NCBI GenBank assembly: GCA_001464935.1
Contig: LNEL01000016.1
Location: 1 to 39,041, forward strand
DNA length: 39,041 nt
Origin: Gammaproteobacteria bacterium Ga0077536
Lineage (GTDB): Bacteria; Pseudomonadota; Gammaproteobacteria; Ga0077536
Reading direction: 5' to 3'
The translations under genes and the position numbers were made by a program. The notes below the pieces were generated by a model. It made no database searches. It was not told where the DNA came from and was given only the letters and a program-made list of their open reading frames with translations. Shown piece after piece: positions 34,628 through 39,041 of the stretch (the stretch's first letter is position 1; each line of letters starts with the position of its first letter).

Positions 34628-35434
34628 ATGAAGAAATTGCTCATGCCCCTGCTCGTGGCCGCCACCTGGAGCAGCGCGACACTCGCCGGCCCATTCGCGC
34701 CGGCTGCCGGACAGCCTGGCTCGACGGCCGTCGCGCGCACCGATAGTCAGCTCGTGGCATGGGCCGCGGCCTTCTCGAACTATCAGCCGGGCACGGATCT
34801 CGATGCGGCGTTCGCCGACGCGTCGAAGGCGCTCGGCCCGGCCGAAGGCACGAACTTCGACGCGGTGAGTCTCGGCAATGGTGGGCGCATCACGTTGAGT
34901 TTCGCCGGTACGCTGTTCAATGGCGCCGGTTACGACTTCGCGGTGTTCGAGAACAGCTTCAGCGACACCTTTCTCGAACTCGCGTTCGTTGAAGTGTCGT
35001 CGGACGGCGCGAACTTCTTCCGCTTCCCGAACTTTTCGTTCACCCCGGCCGCGGTGGGTGCGTTCGGCGCCATCGACCCGACGAACGTCGAGGGCTATGC
35101 CGGGAAGTACCGCATGGGTTTCGGCACCCCGTTCGATCTCGACGTGCTGAAGAATGCGCCCGGTCTGAACGTCAACGCGGTGTCGCATATCCGCCTCGTC
35201 GACGTGCTCGGCAACGGCAGCGAGTTCGACAACTATCCTGCGGGCGCGCCGTTCAACGGCCCGCACGCGATCTTCGATCCGTTCCGCACCATCGGCAGCG
35301 CGGGCTTCGATCTCGACGGCATCGGCGCGCGTCACTTCACGGCCGCGCCGCCGGCGCCTGTGCCGCTGCCCGGCGCGCTCGGCCTGTTCGCGCTCGCCGG
35401 TGCGGGCCTGCTGCGCCGCCTGCGGCGCGCCTGA
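34628..35434 (+). CDS. PEP-CTERM exported protein downstream of btuB
   Basis: The 268-residue protein has a signal peptide (MKKLLMPLLVAATWSSATLA). Its beta-rich body contains FAVFENSFSDTFLELAFVEVSSDGANFFRFP, KYRMGFGTPFDLDVL and SHIRLVDVLGNG. A VPLPG motif (Val245), hydrophobic helix and RRLRR end form a PEP-CTERM sorting signal. GGAG at 34616-34619 supports the start, 42 bp after btuB. Position under the riboswitch suggests a surface role in corrinoid capture. I recall similar bodies beside B12 receptors in other phyla, but this is unverified. Confidence 0.85.
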   Translation: MKKLLMPLLVAATWSSATLAGPFAPAAGQPGSTAVARTDSQLVAWAAAFSNYQPGTDLDAAFADASKALGPAEGTNFDAVSLGNGGRITLSFAGTLFNGAGYDFAVFENSFSDTFLELAFVEVSSDGANFFRFPNFSFTPAAVGAFGAIDPTNVEGYAGKYRMGFGTPFDLDVLKNAPGLNVNAVSHIRLVDVLGNGSEFDNYPAGAPFNGPHAIFDPFRTIGSAGFDLDGIGARHFTAAPPAPVPLPGALGLFALAGAGLLRRLRRA

Positions 35435-35494
35435 AACCGTGCGCCACCACCACGACAGCACAGCATCGAACTCATTTTCGACCGGAGCATCCTC

Positions 35495-36292
35495 ATGAAG
35501 ATTTTTGCCCTGACCGGCCTCGTCACGGCCACCGTTGTCGCCTTCACCTCCGCGCAGGCCGCGACCGTCAGCACGTTCGACGACCTGCCGCTCGCCCCGA
35601 ACAGCGTGTTCGAGCCCGGTGCGAGCACGCTGTTCACCAGCGGTAGCGCGAGCTTTCAGCACGTGTTCGACGATTTCGGTGGCGGCTGCTGCGCCGGCGG
35701 CTGGACTTATTCGAACAAAGCGGACGTCAGCACCGCCGGCTTCGCCAACGCGGGCAGCGCGATCACCGGCGGCGGCGTCGACGGGTCGGCGAACTACGGT
35801 GTGGCCTATCTCGGCGACGACCGCACGCGGGTCAGTTTCGCGGCACCGACGCTGCTCAGTGGTGGCTACTTCACGAACACCACCTACACCTACCTCGCGG
35901 TGAAGGACGGCAACGACGGCGCGGGCTTCGTCAAAGGGCCGTTCAGCGACACGGGCTTCAACGGTGGGCCGGACTTCCTGCGGCTCACCATCACCGGCCG
36001 CGACGCGTCTGACGCCGTCACCGGATCCGTCGACTTCCTGCTCGCCGACGGCGACGACGTGGTCGCCGACTGGACCTGGGTCGATCTGCAGAGTCTCGGG
36101 CTCGTCAGCGGACTGAGTTTCTCGATGGCCTCGTCCGACTCGGGCGCCTTCGGTCTCAACACGCCGGCCTACTTCGCGCTCGACGATCTGACGCTGAGCG
36201 CTTCGCCCGTGCCCGCGCCGGCGGCGCTGTGGCTGATGGGCGGTGCGCTGGGAGCGCTGGGGGCGCTCGGCCGTCGCCGGATTGCCGGCTGA
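35495..36292 (+). CDS. DUF4465-like PEP-CTERM exported protein
   Basis: The 265-residue protein has a signal peptide ending AQAA. The mature domain matches what I remember of DUF4465: STFDDLPLAPNSVF, WTYSNKADVSTAGFANAGSA, NYGVAYLGDD, GGYFTNTTYTYLAVKDGNDGAGFV, FLRLTITGRD, VDFLLADGDDVVADWTWVDL and SSDSGAFGLNTPAYFALDDL. The C-terminal VPAPAALWLMGGALGALGALGRRR (from Val239) is an exosortase sorting signal. CCGGAG upstream supports the ATG. As the last gene of the riboswitch-btuB operon it is a candidate corrinoid-binding surface protein (inference). Confidence 0.85.
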   Translation: MKIFALTGLVTATVVAFTSAQAATVSTFDDLPLAPNSVFEPGASTLFTSGSASFQHVFDDFGGGCCAGGWTYSNKADVSTAGFANAGSAITGGGVDGSANYGVAYLGDDRTRVSFAAPTLLSGGYFTNTTYTYLAVKDGNDGAGFVKGPFSDTGFNGGPDFLRLTITGRDASDAVTGSVDFLLADGDDVVADWTWVDLQSLGLVSGLSFSMASSDSGAFGLNTPAYFALDDLTLSASPVPAPAALWLMGGALGALGALGRRRIAG

Positions 36293-36316
36293 TCGGCACG
36301 CTGCGCTGAAGCTCAC

Positions 36317-36341
36317 GGGCCGGCGTGCGCTCCGCCGGCCC
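36317..36341 (+). terminator. Hairpin after the riboswitch-btuB operon
   Basis: A perfect 9-bp stem GGGCCGGCG / CGCCGGCCC with a 7-base loop lies 24 bases after the last gene of the operon. No long T-run follows (GGTTCG), so Rho-independent activity is unproven. Confidence 0.45.
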
Positions 36342-36426
36342 GGTTCGACCAAACCAGCCCGTCCCCGTACCATACGGCCCGGGCCGCCGCTGCGGCACGT
36401 TCGCCTCGACACCATGGGAGACCCGC

Positions 36427-37350
36427 GTGGCCGGTTCCAGTCTGCTTGCCCTGATCGACGACATCGCCACCCTGCTCGATGACGTCTCGGTCCTGACCAA
36501 GGTCGCCACCAGGAAAACCGCTGGCGTGCTCGGCGACGACCTCGCGCTGAATGCGCAGCAGGTCACCGGGGTGGCCGCCGATCGCGAACTGCCGGTGGTG
36601 TGGGCGGTGATGCTCGGCTCGCTGCGCAACAAGGCGATCCTGGTCCCGGCGGCGCTTGCGATCAGCGCGTTCATCCCCTGGGCCGTCACGCCGCTGCTGA
36701 TGATCGGCGGCGCGTTCCTGTGCTACGAGGGCTTCGAAAAGATTGCGCACAAGTATCTGCACAGCGCGCAGGAAGACGAAACGCATCACGCCGAACTCGT
36801 GCAGGCGGTGGCGAACCCGGAGGTCGATCTCGTCGCCTTCGAACGCGAGCGCATTCGCGGGGCGATCCGCACGGACTTCATCCTGTCCGCCGAGATCATC
36901 GCGATCACGCTCGGCACGGTGGCCGGCAAGTCCTTCTCCACGCAGGTCGGCGTGCTGGTGGGCATCGCGCTGCTGATGACCTTCGGCGTCTACGGGCTGG
37001 TCGCCGCCATCGTCAAACTCGATGACGCCGGCCTCTGGCTCAGCCGGCGCGCGAGCGACGCGCAGCAGGCACTGGGCCGCGGCATCCTGGTTGCCGCACC
37101 GTACCTGATGAAGACGCTGTCCATCCTCGGCACCGCCGCGATGTTCCTCGTCGGCGGCGGCATCCTCACGCACGGCGTCCACATCGTCGACAGCTGGATC
37201 AAGACCTCTGCCCACGCTTCCGGCGCACTGCCGGCGGTCGGCGGCCTCGCCGAAGCGCTCGTCCCGATGATCCTGAATGGCGTGATCGGCGTCGTCGCCG
37301 GCGCGATCGTCGTGGCTGTCGTAACGGGCATCAAGAAGCTGCGGGCCTGA
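36427..37350 (+). CDS. yedI: YedI family (DUF808) inner-membrane protein
   Basis: The 307-residue protein matches E. coli YedI (about 305 aa). It shows SLLALIDDIATLLDDVSVLTKVATRKTAGVLGDDLALNAQQVTG, then membrane segments around 75-105, 160-200, 245-265 and 280-300. EGFEKIAHKYLH and HHAELVQAV also fit. The family is of unknown function. The start is GTG 36427, with GGGAG at 36416-36420 six bases upstream. The preceding open frame is not conserved. A GCACCGGC-T-GCCGGTGC palindrome (37360-37376) lies after the stop. Confidence 0.92.
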   Translation: MAGSSLLALIDDIATLLDDVSVLTKVATRKTAGVLGDDLALNAQQVTGVAADRELPVVWAVMLGSLRNKAILVPAALAISAFIPWAVTPLLMIGGAFLCYEGFEKIAHKYLHSAQEDETHHAELVQAVANPEVDLVAFERERIRGAIRTDFILSAEIIAITLGTVAGKSFSTQVGVLVGIALLMTFGVYGLVAAIVKLDDAGLWLSRRASDAQQALGRGILVAAPYLMKTLSILGTAAMFLVGGGILTHGVHIVDSWIKTSAHASGALPAVGGLAEALVPMILNGVIGVVAGAIVVAVVTGIKKLRA

Positions 37351-37564
37351 GCCCGGCGGGCACCGGCTGCCGGTGCGGCCTGCGATGACGTGCGGGGTCG
37401 CGAGTTCAGGGTCATGGAGCCTTTGATTGCACGCTGCGCCACCGCATAGCGCAGAGCCGGGTGAGTGTCCTGATCACGCCCCAGCGCGCCATACCAAAAA
37501 TGGCGGAACCTTTGCCGTCGAATCCGATTGACAGCCTACAGGGGGACGGTGAGTATCAGGCTCA

Positions 37565-38509
37565 ATGCTCAGTTCGAGCGGTACCAAGGTCGCGGCACCC
37601 ATGCTTCAATCATTGTCGCTCCGGTGTGCATGTGCGGTATTACTGGCGGTGATGAGCAGCGCCGCCATCGCGGCAACCGCGACCATAAGCACTGAGGTCA
37701 ACTCACTTTTCGATCCGAATGGTGTGACTGCACAGTTCGGTTGCGGAAACGACCAGATCTGCGACAGGGATAGCGTTGAAGACGCACCGCTTCTGGTAAG
37801 CGACCCCGATGGGGTTTCGGCTTCATCGAGTGTGAACTATTCCTTCTTCTCGTCGTTCAATACCACAAGCGCGCCAAACTTTTCGTATACCGGGTCGGCC
37901 CAGGCGAAGGCCTCGCCGGGCTCTTTGCATGCCTCGGCTGAGGTTCAGGTCACGGGCACAGGCGGCACTTCTCCGGCGCAAGGCATTAGTGCAAAAGGCC
38001 ATGTCGTGGTGCTTGATCAACTCAAAGTGAATTCATCGACGCTGGCGAACGGGACCCTCGTCACGCTGAACGCCCTGCTCGACATCACAGGCCAAGGCAG
38101 GGGCCGTGCAGGGCTCATCGTGCGGGGCAGAAAAGCCGGATTTTTCGGGCCTGTGGGTCTATTCGGGGACGACGACATCGCCAACAGCAATCTCGACAGC
38201 CTGCAAGATATTGCCGGGCAGTTCACGGCCCAAGTTGGAGACACACTGCAACTCGAATATTTCCTGCAGTCGAGCACCGGTGTATCGGATGCCGGTTGGA
38301 CTGCGGCCGACAGTTTGAACGGGCGTGCGGCCAACTCGAGTTACGGTAATTCGGCCTACCTGTACTTCTCGGCCACGGATCCCGCTAACGTCACGCTGCA
38401 GGGCTTGAGCGGATATGACTACGTGCAACCCAACCCGGTGCCGTTGCCCGCCGCTCTCTGGCCGCTCCTCTCGGGTGTGGTCCTGCTCGCGCACCGCCGC
38501 CGTGCGTGA
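37565..38509 (+). CDS. PEP-CTERM (VPLPA) exported protein, lower GC
   Basis: The 314-residue protein has a signal peptide ending SSAAIAA. The body is Ser/Asn/Gly-rich and predicted to be beta-rich, with no family I recognise. The C-terminal exosortase signal is VPLPAALWPLLSGVVLLAHRRRA (from Val292). ATG 37565 has AGG about 6 bases upstream. ATG 37601 is an in-frame alternative that gives a more typical 25-residue signal peptide. Codons here use noticeably more A and T than the rest of the window. The gene lies next to the repeat-rich right end, so acquisition by transfer is possible. Confidence 0.8.
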   Translation: MLSSSGTKVAAPMLQSLSLRCACAVLLAVMSSAAIAATATISTEVNSLFDPNGVTAQFGCGNDQICDRDSVEDAPLLVSDPDGVSASSSVNYSFFSSFNTTSAPNFSYTGSAQAKASPGSLHASAEVQVTGTGGTSPAQGISAKGHVVVLDQLKVNSSTLANGTLVTLNALLDITGQGRGRAGLIVRGRKAGFFGPVGLFGDDDIANSNLDSLQDIAGQFTAQVGDTLQLEYFLQSSTGVSDAGWTAADSLNGRAANSSYGNSAYLYFSATDPANVTLQGLSGYDYVQPNPVPLPAALWPLLSGVVLLAHRRRA

Positions 38510-38821
38510 TGTCGGTTGATGAATACGGCGGGTGTCCTCGAACACGCGCCGAACACGAGACCGTTGTTGGTGTGATGGCGGTCGTGAAGATGCTGCGCGC
38601 CTGAGCGCTGCGGGCCACGCGAAACGGTCGACCTGAATCTGCTTTCAGATACGCCAATACCCGCCGCCGCTGGCCCAGCAAGGGCTCAGAAGCCCTAGGA
38701 CAACCTCCGCCGTCATTTGCTCATCGGCGTGCGGTGAGTCCCGGTGGCACATCCACCCCATCCATACAGCACCGGACACACTTCAGCGGGCCACCATGCC
38801 GACCAGCAGCCTGGCCGCGCG

Positions 38822-38944
38822 CGGATTTCGCGGATTTCGGGGACACCCACCCGGATTTCGGGGACACCCACCTGATTTCTCCACTTCAGGTTGCACGGAT
38901 TTCGGGGACACCCACCTAGTTCGTTCGAGAAATCAGGTGGGTGT
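38822..38944. repeat. REPIN-like GGATTTCGGGGACACCCACC repeats, right end
   Basis: Three direct copies of GGATTTCGGGGACACCCACC start at about 38832, 38853 and 38898. A 17-bp perfect inverted pair, ACACCCACCTGATTTCT (38864-38880) and its complement (38928-38944), forms a hairpin that abuts the terminal repeat. The core is the inverse of the GGGTGTCC elements at the left end and after ybiT. Between 38510 and 38821 I see no supported gene. Confidence 0.8.
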
Positions 38945-39041
38945 GAACCTGCCCCACTGAAACGGACGCCAAGAAGCGATACTTTCAATCGACTCTTGGA
39001 GGTCCTCATGCAACGTGTTCCCAAACGTCGGTTCACCGACG
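38944..39041. repeat. Right copy of perfect 98-bp terminal inverted repeat
   Basis: This is the exact reverse complement of 1-98. It contains a strong ribosome binding site (TTGGAGG, ending about 38 bases before the edge) and the start of a gene leaving the window to the right. Confidence 0.95.
39008..39041 (+). CDS. 5' fragment of a probable transposase gene (runs off right edge)
   Basis: ATG 39008 opens MQRVPKRRFTD and continues past the edge. GGAGG lies 6-7 bases upstream. It is identical to the fragment at the left edge and also points outward. The basic start is suggestive of an IS3-type OrfA, but the fragment is too short to be sure. Confidence 0.4.
   Translation, partial: MQRVPKRRFTD

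Noticed and set aside
37360..37376. GCACCGGC-T-GCCGGTGC palindrome after yedI as a terminator
   Set aside because: No T-run and a one-base centre; kept only as a note in the yedI entry.
38509..38604. 31-residue frame overlapping the stop of the last PEP-CTERM gene (TGATG)
   Set aside because: No ribosome binding site or recognisable homology beyond a vague resemblance of its last residues to the end of YedI, and part of it lies in a GGTGTCC-like repeat.
1..39041. tRNA or rRNA genes
   Set aside because: No cloverleaf with TTCRANNC-type T-arm or rRNA-like conserved block was recognised on either strand by reading.

Overview
This looks like a high-GC gammaproteobacterial chromosome segment, probably a complete contig. 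The evidence is a close YbiT-type ABC-F protein, dense GC-rich codon use, PEP-CTERM (exosortase) sorting signals, a cobalamin riboswitch with a TonB-dependent receptor, and GGGTGTCCC-type dispersed repeats. Placement in an environmental lineage such as Steroidobacterales or Nevskiales is inference. The two ends are a perfect 98-bp inverted repeat. Each copy carries the same strong ribosome binding site and the first codons of the same gene (MQRVPKRRFTD...), so the window is bounded by two outward-facing copies of one dispersed, probably insertion-sequence-like element.

Layout. (1) 1-2400: repeat-rich left end, ybiT, then a 0.4-kb intergenic block of REP/REPIN-like repeats. (2) 2407-3977: a TsdA-like diheme cytochrome c and a Tat-exported DsrE-fold protein, a likely periplasmic sulfur-compound pair. 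(3) 4009-7560: an Atm1-type ABC exporter (minus strand), a dispersed repeat, and an overlapping pair of luciferase-like monooxygenase and YjbQ. (4) 7827-13540: a tightly packed operon of HD-GYP response regulator, orphan periplasmic binding protein and 1186-residue hybrid histidine kinase. (5) 13591-18317: a molybdopterin oxidoreductase (minus strand), and a cytoplasmic triple-PAS chemoreceptor gene behind a FliA-like promoter but split by an in-frame TAA. (6) 18448-20026: msrB, a universal stress protein and a DUF427 protein. (7) 20050-27577: a divergent catabolic locus with a GntR regulator and class III aminotransferase on one side and hyuA-hyuB-aminotransferase on the other. A palindromic operator lies inside the -35/-10 spacer of the hyuA promoter. 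(8) 27595-31321: lipocalin, DUF445 membrane protein, Baeyer-Villiger-type monooxygenase and DUF1330 protein. (9) 31455-38509: four PEP-CTERM proteins. Two of them follow a cobalamin riboswitch and a BtuB-like receptor, giving a candidate B12 capture operon; yedI lies between the third and fourth. (10) 38510-39041: repeat-rich right end.

The most interesting system is the riboswitch-btuB-PEP-CTERM-DUF4465 operon (32194-36292). It suggests that exosortase-anchored surface proteins assist corrinoid uptake in a Gram-negative bacterium, with a small leader ORF possibly coupling riboswitch control to btuB translation. The GntR/hydantoinase/aminotransferase locus and the nonsense-split chemoreceptor come next.
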